Origin: Vibrio tasmaniensis
GTDB taxonomy: Bacteria; Pseudomonadota; Gammaproteobacteria; Enterobacterales; Vibrionaceae
DNA: 64,000 bases
Reading direction: 5' to 3'
Assembly: GCF_024347635.1 (NCBI RefSeq)
Contig: NZ_AP025510.1
Coordinates: forward strand, 2,914,001 to 2,978,000
Part shown: piece by piece, positions 55,213 through 64,000 of the stretch
Position numbering within the stretch: position 1 is the stretch's first letter
Layout: each line of letters begins with the position of its first letter
Program-made: the position numbers and the translations under genes
The notes under the pieces: generated by a model
What the model saw: the letters and a program-made list of their open reading frames with translations, nothing else
Databases searched by the model: none
What the model was told of the DNA's origin: nothing

Positions 55213-56184
55213 CTAAGAGCGCGGGAACGGGAAAGCCGTCACATCATCGATATGGTCGTAGCCCAGCGCCAGCATGATCAGACGGTCGATACCCAAAGCA
55301 ACACCCGCACAATCTGGTAAGCCCGCTTTTAATGCCTCAATCAAGTGATGATCAATCGGTTGAGGTGATAAGCCCATCTCAATACGTTTGGTATTATCAT
55401 CTTCAAAGCGCTTAAGTTGTTCTTGCGGTTTATCTAACTCGTGGAAGCCGTTTGCTAACTCAATTCCTTTGAAATACACCTCAAAGCGATCGGCGACTCG
55501 TGAATCATTGGGATTGATCTTAGCTAACGCTGCTTGCGATGCTGGGAAGTCATACACAAACGCAGGCACCTGCTGACCTATTTTCGCCTCGACCCCAATA
55601 CTGAAAAGAAGCTGCAATAACGTATCGCGATCTTGCTCGGGGTCAGCTATGTCGCTGAGCCCTAGTTTCGCAGCTGCTTGCTTTAGCGTATCCATCGAAT
55701 CTTCCAGCGGACAAACACCTAACACATCAATAAAGGCTTGTTGGTAAGTCATTCGCTCTGCTGTGCCTGATTTAAGTACCTGCTGTAACAGCAGATCCAT
55801 CTCATCCATCAGATCATGATGATCAAAACCAACGCGATACCACTCCAACATAGTAAACTCAGGGTTGTGATAACGGCCATTTTCTTCATTGCGAAAAGAT
55901 TTACAAATTTGGTAAATACAACCGCTTCCGGCAGCCAACAAGCGTTTCATATGAAACTCTGGGCTAGTCATAAAGAATAGTGGCTGGCCGTGCGCATAAC
56001 CTGGCCCTACGAATTCAGTTTTAAAGGTATGTAAATGCACATCCGTCACCGTGGCGTGGCTCATCGCAGGCGTATCTACTTCCATCACGTTTCGCTCAAC
56101 AAAGAACTGACGAATTTGATTAAGGATATCAGCACGTTGCTTTAACTGCTTAATGGTTGCGGCCGGTTGCCATGTAGAGTGCAT
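55213..56184 (-). CDS. epmA: EF-P--(R)-beta-lysine ligase
   Basis: A class II lysyl-tRNA-synthetase paralogue lacking the anticodon domain that ligates (R)-beta-lysine to Lys34 of EF-P. The 323-aa protein has motif 1 region [12 protein letters not shown], motif 2 [19 protein letters not shown] and motif 3 [12 protein letters not shown]. Length is typical. The partner genes efp and epmB are 4-5 kb away in this window, on the other side of frdABCD; E. coli has the same epmA-frd-efp/epmB neighbourhood. Confidence 0.97.
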   Translation of the reverse strand: MHSTWQPAATIKQLKQRADILNQIRQFFVERNVMEVDTPAMSHATVTDVHLHTFKTEFVGPGYAHGQPLFFMTSPEFHMKRLLAAGSGCIYQICKSFRNEENGRYHNPEFTMLEWYRVGFDHHDLMDEMDLLLQQVLKSGTAERMTYQQAFIDVLGVCPLEDSMDTLKQAAAKLGLSDIADPEQDRDTLLQLLFSIGVEAKIGQQVPAFVYDFPASQAALAKINPNDSRVADRFEVYFKGIELANGFHELDKPQEQLKRFEDDNTKRIEMGLSPQPIDHHLIEALKAGLPDCAGVALGIDRLIMLALGYDHIDDVTAFPFPRS

Positions 56185-56394
56185 TATTGAGTTCCATATT
56201 ACTGAATTCTAGACGACGAAAATTACCACCTTTCATCGCTTTTGTAAGCTTCTATCTTTCTATTCTTGAAAGCGAAATGTTGTTTTAATGAAGCCAGAAA
56301 ATTACGTTCTACAATACAATTATCAATACAGATTTTACATCCACATTGATAACAAAAATCATACTCAACAAGCCGTTAACACGAGCCCTGTGGG

Positions 56395-56408
56395 CTAATC
56401 GTTATCAA
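56395..56408 (+). promoter_or_regulatory. Possible FNR box upstream of frdA
   Basis: CTAATCGTTATCAA matches the FNR consensus TTGAT-N4-ATCAA with a perfect right half and a weak left half. frd operons are FNR-activated in E. coli. The site is about 280 bp before the start codon, which is far for direct activation. Confidence 0.3.
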
Positions 56409-56416
56409 CAATTGAT

Positions 56417-56438
56417 TGCCGTGATTGCAGTCACATAA
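56417..56438 (+). promoter_or_regulatory. Probable CRP-binding site
   Basis: The core GTGA-N6-TCAC (56421-56434) with the extended right half TCACAT matches the CRP consensus spacing exactly. It lies between the divergent epmA and frdA genes and could serve either. Confidence 0.5.
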
Positions 56439-56583
56439 CCTATAAATTCTATGCCTCCATATGCACTACCGACCTAAAAACCCAAATGCATCAACTTTTC
56501 GAATACCTTCCTCTCTTACACTGAACCTACCACTTAAGGCTTAGGGGTGATAAACGGTTGATGCCGTTTACTTACTATCGATT

Positions 56584-56634
56584 AGTAAGTGCTCTCAATA
56601 AGTAAGTACTGCCAATTAGTAAGTACTACCAATA
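56584..56634 (+). repeat. Three tandem 17-bp repeats upstream of frdA
   Basis: Units 56584-56600, 56601-56617 and 56618-56634 follow AGTAAGTNCTNNCAATW with no gaps. They end 8 bp before a TATAAT-like -10 and 50 bp before the frdA start. Regular spacing suggests a cooperative operator or simple slippage. Confidence 0.7.
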
Positions 56635-56685
56635 AGCTTTTTATAATAACAAGCGGAATACTCCGCATCACACTGGAGAATAACT

Positions 56686-58509
56686 GTGAAGACAATTACC
56701 ACAGATATCGCAGTCATCGGCGCAGGCGGCGCTGGTCTTCGTACAGCAATAGCAGCAGCTGAAGCTAATCCTGAATTGGAAGTAGCACTGATTTCTAAAG
56801 TTTACCCAATGCGTTCGCATACGGTAGCAGCAGAAGGCGGTTCAGCAGCAGTAATTAAAGACGAAGATAGCCTAGATAACCACTTCAACGATACTGTTGG
56901 CGGTGGCGACTGGCTATGTGAACAGGATGTTGTTGAATACTTTGTTGAAAACTCGACTCGCGAAATGATCCAAATGGAACAATGGGGCTGCCCATGGAGT
57001 CGTAAAGAAAACGGTGAAGTAAACGTACGCCGATTCGGCGGTATGAAGGTAGAGAGAACGTGGTTCGCAGCGGATAAAACCGGCTTCCACATGCTTCATA
57101 CTCTGTTCCAGACTTCGATGAAGTACGACACAATCAAACGATTTGATGAGTACTTTGTGGTGGATTTGATCGTTGAAGATGGCGAAGTACAAGGCCTAAT
57201 CGCGATTCACATGTCTGAAGGTGAGCTTGTTACCATCAAAGCAAAATCTGTTGTTCTAGCAACTGGTGGCGCAGGTCGTGTTTACCACTGTAATACCAAC
57301 GGCGGCATCGTAACTGGCGACGGTATGGCAATGGCTTATCGCCACGGTGTACCACTGCGTGATATGGAGTTCGTTCAATACCACCCGACAGGCCTACCAG
57401 GCACTGGCATCTTGATGACCGAAGGTTGTCGTGGTGAAGGCGGTATCATCGTCAACAAGAACGGCTACCGTTACCTGCAAGATTACGGCATGGGCCCTGA
57501 AACTCCAGTGGGCGAGCCGAAAAACAAATACATGGAACTGGGTCCTCGTGACAAAGTTTCTCAAGCATTCTGGCACGAGCAGCAGAAAGGCAACACCATC
57601 AAGCACCCGCTTGGTGATGTCGTACACCTTGACCTTCGCCACCTTGGTGAAGAGTACCTGCAAGAGCGTCTTCCGTTCATCTGTGAGCTTGCAAAAGCGT
57701 ACGTAAACGTTGATCCAGCAAAAGAGCCAATCCCAATTCGCCCGACCGTTCACTACACCATGGGTGGTATTGAAACTAACGGTACCTGTGAAACTCGCAT
57801 CAAAGGCCTATTCGCTGTTGGTGAATGTGCTTCAGTTGGCCTACACGGCGCAAACCGCCTAGGTTCTAACTCTCTTGCTGAATTCGTAGTATTCGGCCGC
57901 GTAGCGGGTGAACAAGCCGTGAAACGTGCAGCTGAATTCAAAGGCTGGAACGAAGAGTCTATCGCTAAGCAAGTTAAAGCGGTTGAAGATCGCATCGCAG
58001 GCATCTTAGCTCAAGAAGGCGATGAGAACTGGGCTGACATCCGTACTGAAATGGGTCACACCATGGAAGCGGGTTGTGGTATCTACCGTCAAGAAGACTT
58101 GATGCAAGAAACCATCGACAAAATCACTGAACTGAAAGCTCGCTACAAGAAGATCAGCATTAAAGACAAAGGCAAAGTGTTCAACACTGACCTACTTTAC
58201 GCTATCGAAGTGGGTTACGGCCTTGAAGTTGCCGAAGCGATGGTTCACTCAGCGATCCTTCGTAAAGAGTCTCGCGGTGCACACCAACGTCTAGATGACA
58301 ACTGCACAGAACGTGATGACGTGAACTTCCTGAAACATTCTCTATCTTTCTACAACGAAGATGCAGCACCAACTATCGACTACAGCGGCGTTAAGATTAC
58401 TAAATCTCAACCTAAAGCTCGTCTATACGGTGAAGCAGCCGAGAAAGCCGCTGCAGCTGAAAAAGCGGCAGAAGAGAATGCGAAGAAGAGCGAAGAGGAG
58501 CAAGCATAA
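56686..58509 (+). CDS. frdA: Fumarate reductase flavoprotein subunit
   Basis: The catalytic subunit reducing fumarate to succinate in anaerobic respiration. The 607-aa protein starts at GTG with GGAG seven bases upstream. It has the dinucleotide fold [15 protein letters not shown] (residues 12-26), the FAD-linked His45 in [11 protein letters not shown], the active-site region [15 protein letters not shown], and [19 protein letters not shown]. It ends with a 25-residue Ala/Lys/Glu-rich tail that is not part of the enzyme core. frdB starts in the stop codon overlap (58509). Confidence 0.98.
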   Translation: MKTITTDIAVIGAGGAGLRTAIAAAEANPELEVALISKVYPMRSHTVAAEGGSAAVIKDEDSLDNHFNDTVGGGDWLCEQDVVEYFVENSTREMIQMEQWGCPWSRKENGEVNVRRFGGMKVERTWFAADKTGFHMLHTLFQTSMKYDTIKRFDEYFVVDLIVEDGEVQGLIAIHMSEGELVTIKAKSVVLATGGAGRVYHCNTNGGIVTGDGMAMAYRHGVPLRDMEFVQYHPTGLPGTGILMTEGCRGEGGIIVNKNGYRYLQDYGMGPETPVGEPKNKYMELGPRDKVSQAFWHEQQKGNTIKHPLGDVVHLDLRHLGEEYLQERLPFICELAKAYVNVDPAKEPIPIRPTVHYTMGGIETNGTCETRIKGLFAVGECASVGLHGANRLGSNSLAEFVVFGRVAGEQAVKRAAEFKGWNEESIAKQVKAVEDRIAGILAQEGDENWADIRTEMGHTMEAGCGIYRQEDLMQETIDKITELKARYKKISIKDKGKVFNTDLLYAIEVGYGLEVAEAMVHSAILRKESRGAHQRLDDNCTERDDVNFLKHSLSFYNEDAAPTIDYSGVKITKSQPKARLYGEAAEKAAAAEKAAEENAKKSEEEQA

Positions 58510-59273
58510 TGTCAGCGAATCGAATCCAAAAAATTGAAATCCTGCGTTATGACCCTGAGCACGATGCAGAGCCTCACTTTCAAACCTTTGAAGTTCCGTT
58601 TGATGAAACCATGTCAGTACTTGATGCGATTGGTTACATCAAAGATAACCTAGATAAAGACCTGTCTTACCGTTGGTCTTGTCGTATGGCGATTTGTGGT
58701 TCTTGCGGCATCATGGTTGATGGCGTGCCAAAACTGGCATGTAAAAGCTTCTTACGTGACTACCCGAATGGCTTCAAGATTGAGCCTTTGGCTAACTTCC
58801 CAATCGAGAAAGATTTGATTGTCGACATGACGCCGTTCATCGAGCGCCTTGAAGCAATCAAGCCTTACATCATTGGTAACGACCGCAAGCCAGAAGACGG
58901 CACTAACATCCAAACTCCAGAGCAAATGGCGAAGTACAAACAGTTCGCTGGCTGCATCAACTGTGGTTTGTGTTACGCAGCGTGTCCTCAGTTTGGTCTA
59001 AACCCTGAGTTCATTGGCCCTGCGGCACTTGCTCTTGCTCACCGCTACAACCTAGATAGCCGTGACAATGGTAAAGCTGAACGTATGAAGCTTATCAATG
59101 GCGACAACGGCGCTTGGGGCTGTACGTTTGTAGGTTACTGTTCTGACGTATGTCCGAAGAAAGTAGACCCAGCAGCGGCAGTAAACCAAGGCAAAGTTGA
59201 GTCTTCAATGGACTTCGTTATCTCGATGTTCAAACCAGACGGTTCGCAAGTAAAAACAGCAGAGGAGGCATAA
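58509..59273 (+). CDS. frdB: Fumarate reductase iron-sulfur subunit
   Basis: Carries electrons from quinol to FrdA through three clusters. In the 254-aa protein the [2Fe-2S] ligands are Cys58, 63, 66 and 78 ([13 protein letters not shown] ... ACK). The [4Fe-4S]/[3Fe-4S] ligands lie in [12 protein letters not shown] (149-159) and [13 protein letters not shown] (205-215). It overlaps frdA by one base and is followed by frdC after 1 bp. Confidence 0.98.
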   Translation: MSANRIQKIEILRYDPEHDAEPHFQTFEVPFDETMSVLDAIGYIKDNLDKDLSYRWSCRMAICGSCGIMVDGVPKLACKSFLRDYPNGFKIEPLANFPIEKDLIVDMTPFIERLEAIKPYIIGNDRKPEDGTNIQTPEQMAKYKQFAGCINCGLCYAACPQFGLNPEFIGPAALALAHRYNLDSRDNGKAERMKLINGDNGAWGCTFVGYCSDVCPKKVDPAAAVNQGKVESSMDFVISMFKPDGSQVKTAEEA

Positions 59274-59274
59274 T

Positions 59275-59658
59275 ATGAGCAATCGTAAGCCTTATGTTCG
59301 TGAGATGAAGAGAACGTGGTGGAGCAACCATCCGTTCTACCGCTTCTACATGCTACGTGAAGCGACTGTACTGCCTTTGATTCTATTCACTCTGTTCCTA
59401 ACCTTCGGTTTGGGTTCGCTAGTGAAAGGTCCTGAAGCGTGGCAAGGTTGGTTGAGCTTTATGGCTAACCCTATCGTTGTTGGTATCAACATCGTGGCAC
59501 TGCTTGGCAGCTTACTGCACGCTCAGACCTTCTTCAGCATGATGCCTCAAGTAATGCCAATCCGTCTTAAAGGCAAATTGGTAGATAAAAGAATCATCGT
59601 ACTGACCCAGTGGGCAGCGGTGGCATTTATTTCTTTAATCGTTCTGATGGTGGTGTAA
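59275..59658 (+). CDS. frdC: Fumarate reductase membrane subunit C
   Basis: A 127-aa inner-membrane anchor with three transmembrane helices (about residues 28-50, 63-85 and 103-125) and a basic N-terminus ([26 protein letters not shown]) matching FrdC. It contributes to the menaquinol sites. AGGAGG overlaps the end of frdB as ribosome-binding sequence. Confidence 0.96.
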   Translation: MSNRKPYVREMKRTWWSNHPFYRFYMLREATVLPLILFTLFLTFGLGSLVKGPEAWQGWLSFMANPIVVGINIVALLGSLLHAQTFFSMMPQVMPIRLKGKLVDKRIIVLTQWAAVAFISLIVLMVV

Positions 59659-59669
59659 GGAGCTTCGTT

Positions 59670-60047
59670 ATGAACACAAATTACAATGTTAACCACAATC
59701 CGAAACGTTCTGATGAACCAATCTGGTGGGGCCTATTCGGCGCTGGCGGTACTTGGTTCGCGATGATCACACCAATCACGATTCTAGTGCTGGGTATCTT
59801 GGTGCCAATGGGCATTATCGATGCGGATGCAATGAGCTACGAGCGTGTCTCTGAGTTTGCCACCAGCATTATCGGTGCGCTATTCATCATCGGTACACTA
59901 GCACTGCCAATGTGGCACGCAATGCACCGTCTTCACCACGGCATGCACGACCTTAAGTTCCACGTCGGCGTTGCAGGTAAAGTTGGTTGCTACTTCGTTG
60001 CAGGCCTTATTAGCGCGCTGTCTGTTATCTTCATTTTTATGATTTAA
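59670..60047 (+). CDS. frdD: Fumarate reductase membrane subunit D
   Basis: The fourth subunit, 125 aa from [11 protein letters not shown] (59670, preceded by AAGGAG). It has three transmembrane helices (about residues 25-50, 65-88 and 100-123) with [14 protein letters not shown] at the start and [17 protein letters not shown] before the last helix. The open frame extends 20 codons upstream into frdC, but the ribosome-binding site places the start here. Last gene of frdABCD. Confidence 0.96.
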   Translation: MNTNYNVNHNPKRSDEPIWWGLFGAGGTWFAMITPITILVLGILVPMGIIDADAMSYERVSEFATSIIGALFIIGTLALPMWHAMHRLHHGMHDLKFHVGVAGKVGCYFVAGLISALSVIFIFMI

Positions 60048-60110
60048 CAGTTAAGAGCAGATTCTAGATTCGGGTAACTGAGATTCGAAGAGTTTAAGAA
60101 CGAAAGTACT

Positions 60111-60146
60111 AAAAGCAGAACAGGATTATCTTGTTCTGCTTTTTTG
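60111..60146 (+). terminator. Intrinsic terminator of frdABCD
   Basis: A perfect stem AAAAGCAGAACA / TGTTCTGCTTTT with a 9-nt loop is followed by TTTTTTG. It lies about 65 nt beyond frdD. Confidence 0.92.
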
Positions 60147-60199
60147 TTGCTTGTCGAATCTCGTTTACTCGTATCTGCTCTTTCTCAAACGCCAGATAC

Positions 60200-60227
60200 A
60201 AAAAAGGCCGCTCATAAGCGACCTTTT
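60200..60227 (-). terminator. Intrinsic terminator of efp
   Basis: On the minus strand the stem AAAAGGTCGCT / AGCGGCCTTTT has one internal mismatch and a 4-nt loop, then TTG. It begins about 45 nt after the efp stop. Confidence 0.75.
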
Positions 60228-60269
60228 CTATTTCACTGAGCCACCTTAAACAAGATGGACACAATCAAA

Positions 60270-60836
60270 TTACTTCACACGACCAACGTATTCACCAGTA
60301 CGAGTATCAACTTTAACAACTTCACCGATAGCGATGAATAGAGGTACGCGAACTACCGCGCCTGTTGCTAGAGTTGCAGGTTTACCACCCGTACCCTGTG
60401 TATCGCCTTTCAGGCCAGGATCGGTTTCAGTTACTTCGATCTCAACAAAGTTTGGCGGAGTAACAGTGATAGGGTTATCATTCCACAACGTTAGAGTACA
60501 AACGTCATTTTCAACTAACCATTTTGCTGAATCAGCGACTGCTTTTACGTCTGCTGCGATTTGCTCAAATGTTTCGTTGTTCATGAAGTGGTAGAATTCG
60601 CCATCGTTGTATAGGTAGCCTAATTCAACGTCAACAACATCTGCAAGCTCGAAGCTTTCGCCTGACTTGAATGTTTTCTCTAACACTTTGCCTGACAGCA
60701 GTTTACGAAGTTTTACACGGTTAAACGCTTGGCCTTTACCTGGCTTAACGTATTCATTGTCGATAATTGCGCAAGGCTCGTTATCTAACATGAATTTTAA
60801 ACCGCCTTTGAATTCATTGGTGCTTACTGACGCCAT
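60270..60836 (-). CDS. efp: Elongation factor P
   Basis: Relieves ribosome stalling at polyproline stretches. From [10 protein letters not shown] (60836) it is 188 aa; the frame has five extra codons upstream. The three EF-P beta domains are present and the modification loop reads VKPGKGQAF with Lys34, the residue lysylated by EpmA. The window also encodes the modifying enzymes EpmA and EpmB, the latter divergent from efp with 33 bp between start codons. No epmC (hydroxylase) is seen here. Confidence 0.98.
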   Translation of the reverse strand: MASVSTNEFKGGLKFMLDNEPCAIIDNEYVKPGKGQAFNRVKLRKLLSGKVLEKTFKSGESFELADVVDVELGYLYNDGEFYHFMNNETFEQIAADVKAVADSAKWLVENDVCTLTLWNDNPITVTPPNFVEIEVTETDPGLKGDTQGTGGKPATLATGAVVRVPLFIAIGEVVKVDTRTGEYVGRVK

Positions 60837-60869
60837 GATTTTCTCTTCCACATCTTTGAGTTAATTTCA

Positions 60870-61892
60870 ATGCCGCATATCATAACCCGAAAAGTCGAAT
60901 CTGTTGAGCAAAACTGGCTCAAACAACTATCGAATGCGATCTCTGACCCGACAAAACTGCTTGAAGCATTGGAAATAGACCCAACACCGTGGCAAAAAGG
61001 ATTCGCAGCACGTGAGCTGTTTTCACTTCGAGTTCCTCTTAGCTTTGTGGAGCGAATGGAAAAAGGCAACCCACACGACCCTTTGCTAAGACAAGTTTTA
61101 CCGCTAAGTGAAGAGTTTGAGGTGCACCAAGGCTATTCTGCTGACCCCTTAGAAGAGCAAGAAAACGCGATTCCGGGACTACTACACAAATACAAAAACC
61201 GCGCGCTAATGATCGTGAAAGGTGGCTGCGCGATTAACTGTCGCTACTGCTTCCGTCGTCATTTCCCTTATCAAGATAACAAAGGATCGAAGTCTGTTTG
61301 GCAGACCAGCCTCGATTATGTGGCTCAACATCCCGAGATCAACGAGGTGATCTTATCTGGGGGCGACCCTCTGATGGCAAAGGACAGCGAACTAGATTGG
61401 CTGATCAATGCCATCGAACAAATTCCACATGTGAATACCGTTCGAATTCACAGCCGATTACCTGTCGTGATTCCGGCGCGAGTGACTGACGAACTATGCC
61501 AATTGTTAGCTCAAACTCGCCTCAACGTGGTGATGGTCAGCCATATCAACCACGCCAATGAAATCAACTTAGAGCTCAAGCAAGCCTTTCATAAGCTGAA
61601 GCAAAGTGGGGTAACTCTGCTCAACCAAGGCGTGATGCTAAAAGGCGTAAATAACAGCGCTAATTCATTGAAAAAATTAAGTGAAAAGCTATTCGACGCC
61701 GGTATTTTACCTTACTACATGCATGTACTTGATAAAGTTCAGGGCGCTGCTCATTTCTATATCTCCGATGAAGAAGCGAAACATCACTTTAAGGGATTAA
61801 TCTCTGAGGTTTCTGGCTATCTAGTACCTAAGTTAACCCGTGAAATTGGCGGACGCAGCAGCAAGACGCCACTCGATCTGCATATTGAATAG
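60870..61892 (+). CDS. epmB: EF-P-associated lysine 2,3-aminomutase
   Basis: A radical-SAM, PLP enzyme that converts (S)-lysine to (R)-beta-lysine, the substrate EpmA puts on EF-P. The 340-aa protein has the radical-SAM motif CAINCRYC (Cys120, 124, 127), the preceding LMIVKGG, and the PLP lysine in SSKTPLDL (Lys332) close to the C-terminus. Divergent from efp, sharing a very short promoter region. Confidence 0.97.
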   Translation: MPHIITRKVESVEQNWLKQLSNAISDPTKLLEALEIDPTPWQKGFAARELFSLRVPLSFVERMEKGNPHDPLLRQVLPLSEEFEVHQGYSADPLEEQENAIPGLLHKYKNRALMIVKGGCAINCRYCFRRHFPYQDNKGSKSVWQTSLDYVAQHPEINEVILSGGDPLMAKDSELDWLINAIEQIPHVNTVRIHSRLPVVIPARVTDELCQLLAQTRLNVVMVSHINHANEINLELKQAFHKLKQSGVTLLNQGVMLKGVNNSANSLKKLSEKLFDAGILPYYMHVLDKVQGAAHFYISDEEAKHHFKGLISEVSGYLVPKLTREIGGRSSKTPLDLHIE

Positions 61893-62035
61893 CGAGCGAG
61901 CTTCAAAAAGCGACTAAGCTTATCTGTAACGACAACACGTTGCTAAATGCACCTTCACGACAAAAATTTTTTGTTCGATCGTCCGGTCTATTATTAGCAT
62001 ACTCGGCTCTATTCTAAATTCTTAGGAGGGGTGAT

Positions 62036-62524
62036 ATGTTACAATTTATAGAACAAGCTCTCAACCTTGCCCCCTTTAGCTGGGCAGGCCTCGCAGCATG
62101 CATGTTGTGTGGTTCTCTAATCGGAATCGAAAGGCAAACACGCGGTAAACCCGTCGGAATACGGACATCGATCCTTATCATTAGCGGTACTTACTTCTTC
62201 CTCACCATGGCGATTAGCCTATCCCCCAACACACTCGATCAAGCTCGTGTACTTGGTCAGATAATTACTGGGGTGGGTTTCCTTGGCGCTGGGGTAATGA
62301 TGACATTGGATGGAAAGATTCATGGTGTCACGTCAGCGGCGATTATCTGGGTACTCGCTGCATTAGGTATGATGATCGCACTTGGCCACCTTTCGCAGTC
62401 GGTTATTATCACGCTAATGGCGCTAGTGATTCTGCTTGGGGTCGACAAGGTCGAGAACAGCTTCCAAAGCTTACGCCGTGGTGTTCATCAGAAATGGATG
62501 AGAAAAGTCCGCGTGAAAAAGTAA
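62036..62524 (+). CDS. MgtC/SapB family membrane protein
   Basis: A 162-aa inner-membrane protein with the N-terminal MgtC domain of four to five helices. The hallmarks are LIGIERQTRGKPVGIRTSILI (with the conserved Glu-Arg), ITGVGFLGAGVMM and a Gly-rich VTSAAIIWVLAALGMMIA. It ends with a basic cytoplasmic tail (RRGVHQKWMRKVRVKK) and lacks the C-terminal ACT-like domain of true MgtC, so it is the short SapB-like version. AGGAGGGG is a strong ribosome-binding sequence. Role in Mg2+ stress or ATP homeostasis is only inferred from the family. Confidence 0.88.
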   Translation: MLQFIEQALNLAPFSWAGLAACMLCGSLIGIERQTRGKPVGIRTSILIISGTYFFLTMAISLSPNTLDQARVLGQIITGVGFLGAGVMMTLDGKIHGVTSAAIIWVLAALGMMIALGHLSQSVIITLMALVILLGVDKVENSFQSLRRGVHQKWMRKVRVKK

Positions 62525-62604
62525 CCCCTCGTCGGAAGACTTTTGGCCTTAGCTGCATTTTATCCTTAGCTACTGTTTCATCTTAAGGGTCTTTTTCCTT
62601 AGAT

Positions 62605-62633
62605 AAAAAGGAGCCTAGCAAACAACTAGGCTC
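62605..62633 (-). terminator. Intrinsic terminator of the diguanylate cyclase gene
   Basis: On the minus strand the stem GAGCCTAG / CTAGGCTC with a 7-nt loop is followed by CTTTTTA. It lies just beyond the stop of the gene ending at 62652. Confidence 0.85.
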
Positions 62634-62651
62634 TAAACTGCAGTTCACAAA

Positions 62652-64000
62652 TTAATGTACGTGAATAGACACTTGATTCTTACCAGCGGCCTTCGCCTTA
62701 TAAAGCTGCTCATCTGATGAACGAATACTCTGGTTTTCCCACAAGTGTCCAATGCTGTCGAACTTGTTCAGTGAATAAAGCGTTGCTCCCCCTGATACTG
62801 AGATATTAATCTTGTCACCGATCGGACATCGATAACTTTGCAAATTAATGTCATTTCTAATGCGTTCAAAGATCGATGAAAGTAATTCGGATGATTCGCC
62901 CGTAATCGCGACAACAAACTCTTCACCACCAAATCTCGCCACTATATCTTTCTGCCTAACGCTGTTCAGCATTAACTGAGCTACATGGCAAATCACCTCA
63001 TCTCCTACCTTATGACCATACTGGTCATTCACCACTTTGAAATCATCGATATCAAATACGCCAACACCAATAATTGGCTCCTCATTTTGGTTCAGCAACC
63101 GAGCTTCAAAACCACGCCGATTATATAAACCAGTCAATGGGTCGAGCATCGCTAAATTCTTCAATCGCTTGTGCTCTTGCTTGGTATAAAACCGCCACAA
63201 CCACAGTGTTGAGATAAAGTACAAAGCTAACAAAATCAGTAATTGAACCCGCTCCAGTTCCAGCAAATGTAAGAAGTGCTCACTCTTTCCTTCTTCAATA
63301 GTCAGGTATAACTCAGTATTGACTCCATCGACATACAAAGGCCGTGAATAGGTAAAGTCCAACAGTCCATATTTGTTTACTCCTCTTGCGCTCGTCACCT
63401 TGTATCCATGAACGGGATTCGAGACGAGATTAGAGACGTAACCATCAACACCGAGTACTCCTCTAAACTCACCATCAACATAGATACCTTTGGTTAAAGT
63501 CACTACCTTCTTCCCTGTTAGGTAGTCATCGTATTCGCCGGTATACACCACTTGATCTTGACCCTGAGCTAAGCCAAAACGAATCGTATTCACCCAATAA
63601 GGGCGACTATTGACAACTGAATCAAAGGTGTCACCTTTAATGTAACGGGCGAAATCGGAAGGCGACGATATAATAAATTTATCTTTGGAGATAAAGTAAA
63701 TCGCAGAGATGGTATCAATGGTATTCGCAAAGTAAGCCATGGTGGGTGCGATAAACATGCGCCTGCCAGCTTCCAAATGAAGCTCCGACTTTAGATCGCA
63801 CATCTCACTTGGGCCAGAGAACATAAAATCAAATCGAGGGGCAGCTTGCTCTTCACTAATGAAGTAACACGTATCACCTTCGACCTTTTGCTCATGTGAG
63901 AATACGTAGGCATCTCCATGCAGCGGATAAAGTGCGGTAATATTATATTCAAGCGCATTAATAATCTGTGTAAGCTCCGCTAAAGAGCGTGTCACGCCTT
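62652..64000 (-). CDS. Membrane diguanylate cyclase (GGDEF), N-terminus outside window
   Basis: Synthesises c-di-GMP. The frame is open to the window edge, so the gene is truncated at its 5' end; a GTG at 63995 is unlikely to be the start because the N-terminal anchor is missing. Visible parts (numbered from 63995): a periplasmic sensor domain (1 to about 245), a transmembrane helix (LLILLALYFISTLWLW), and a GGDEF domain starting AMLDPLTGLYNRRGF. The active site GGEEF lies at 356-360. An intact I-site RQKD (347-350), five residues before it, indicates product inhibition. No EAL domain is present. Confidence 0.9.
   Translation of the reverse strand, partial: GVTRSLAELTQIINALEYNITALYPLHGDAYVFSHEQKVEGDTCYFISEEQAAPRFDFMFSGPSEMCDLKSELHLEAGRRMFIAPTMAYFANTIDTISAIYFISKDKFIISSPSDFARYIKGDTFDSVVNSRPYWVNTIRFGLAQGQDQVVYTGEYDDYLTGKKVVTLTKGIYVDGEFRGVLGVDGYVSNLVSNPVHGYKVTSARGVNKYGLLDFTYSRPLYVDGVNTELYLTIEEGKSEHFLHLLELERVQLLILLALYFISTLWLWRFYTKQEHKRLKNLAMLDPLTGLYNRRGFEARLLNQNEEPIIGVGVFDIDDFKVVNDQYGHKVGDEVICHVAQLMLNSVRQKDIVARFGGEEFVVAITGESSELLSSIFERIRNDINLQSYRCPIGDKINISVSGGATLYSLNKFDSIGHLWENQSIRSSDEQLYKAKAAGKNQVSIHVH

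Larger units (their letters stand above)
56185..56685. other. epmA / frdA divergent regulatory region
   Basis: About 500 bp without a gene. It includes a probable CRP site (56417-56438), a possible FNR site just before it (56395-56408), three 17-bp tandem repeats (56584-56634) and a TATAAT-like -10 (56642-56647), all ahead of frdA. Elsewhere it is AT-rich and unremarkable. Confidence 0.6.

Noticed and set aside
57394..57753. A 119-codon frame antisense to frdA
   Set aside because: Shadow of frdA; no independent evidence.

Overview
This window is chromosomal DNA of a marine gammaproteobacterium, almost certainly a Vibrio, probably near the Splendidus clade. The evidence is the proteins themselves (MotX, PspG, Zur, VcINDY-like transporter, CheX), a tRNA-free rRNA spacer, and a gene order (psd-rsgA-orn-tRNA-queG-tsaE-amiB-mutL-miaA-hfq-hflXKC-purA / rnr-rlmB-rpsF-rpsR-rplI-dnaB-alr) shared with the E. 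coli 94-95 min region and the V. cholerae main chromosome. Species assignment is inference.

Layout. 1-6500: one complete rRNA operon (16S-23S-5S, minus strand, no tRNA in the spacers) directly followed by the 5' end of a second operon, about 400 bp downstream. 6500-13800: cysJIH sulfite-reduction operon, a small orphan gene, an outer-membrane barrel, pspG with a sigma-54 promoter, and dusA. 13800-15690: a degraded mobile element between dusA and zur, with a gutted tyrosine recombinase and three very small genes. 15690-24070: zur-cheX, pgi, yjbQ, an Omp85-type barrel, alr, dnaB and a DUF481 protein. 24270-29300: ribosomal operon rpsF-rpsR-rplI (no priB), rlmB, rnr. 29500-33720: an exported amidohydrolase behind a PurR-like box, motX behind a sigma-28 promoter, purA, yjeT. 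33870-43470: the hflC-hflK-hflX-hfq-miaA-mutL-amiB-tsaE cluster on the minus strand. 43710-50200: queG, a DnaA-box region, 13 alternating tRNA-Gly(GCC)/initiator tRNA-Met genes, orn, rsgA, psd. 50450-55090: DASS transporter, Cache-type chemoreceptor, EamA transporter. 55210-62520: the EF-P beta-lysylation genes epmA, efp and epmB enclosing the fumarate reductase operon frdABCD, then an MgtC-like gene. 62650-end: a diguanylate cyclase running off the window.

Most of the content is core: translation (rRNA, 13 tRNAs, ribosomal proteins, RsgA, RlmB, MiaA, DusA, QueG, TsaE, EF-P with its modifying enzymes), RNA decay (RNase R, Orn, Hfq), and anaerobic respiration and sulfur assimilation. I do not see a large undescribed defence or mobile system. 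The best leads for something new are the queG/tRNA intergenic DnaA-box region, which sits where E. coli carries datA; the alternating tRNA-Gly/tRNA-fMet array with mosaic spacers; the eroded dusA-zur element with an overlapping pair of tiny membrane-protein genes; the exported MTA/SAH-deaminase-like enzyme with a PurR-like operator; and three 17-bp tandem repeats in front of frdA.
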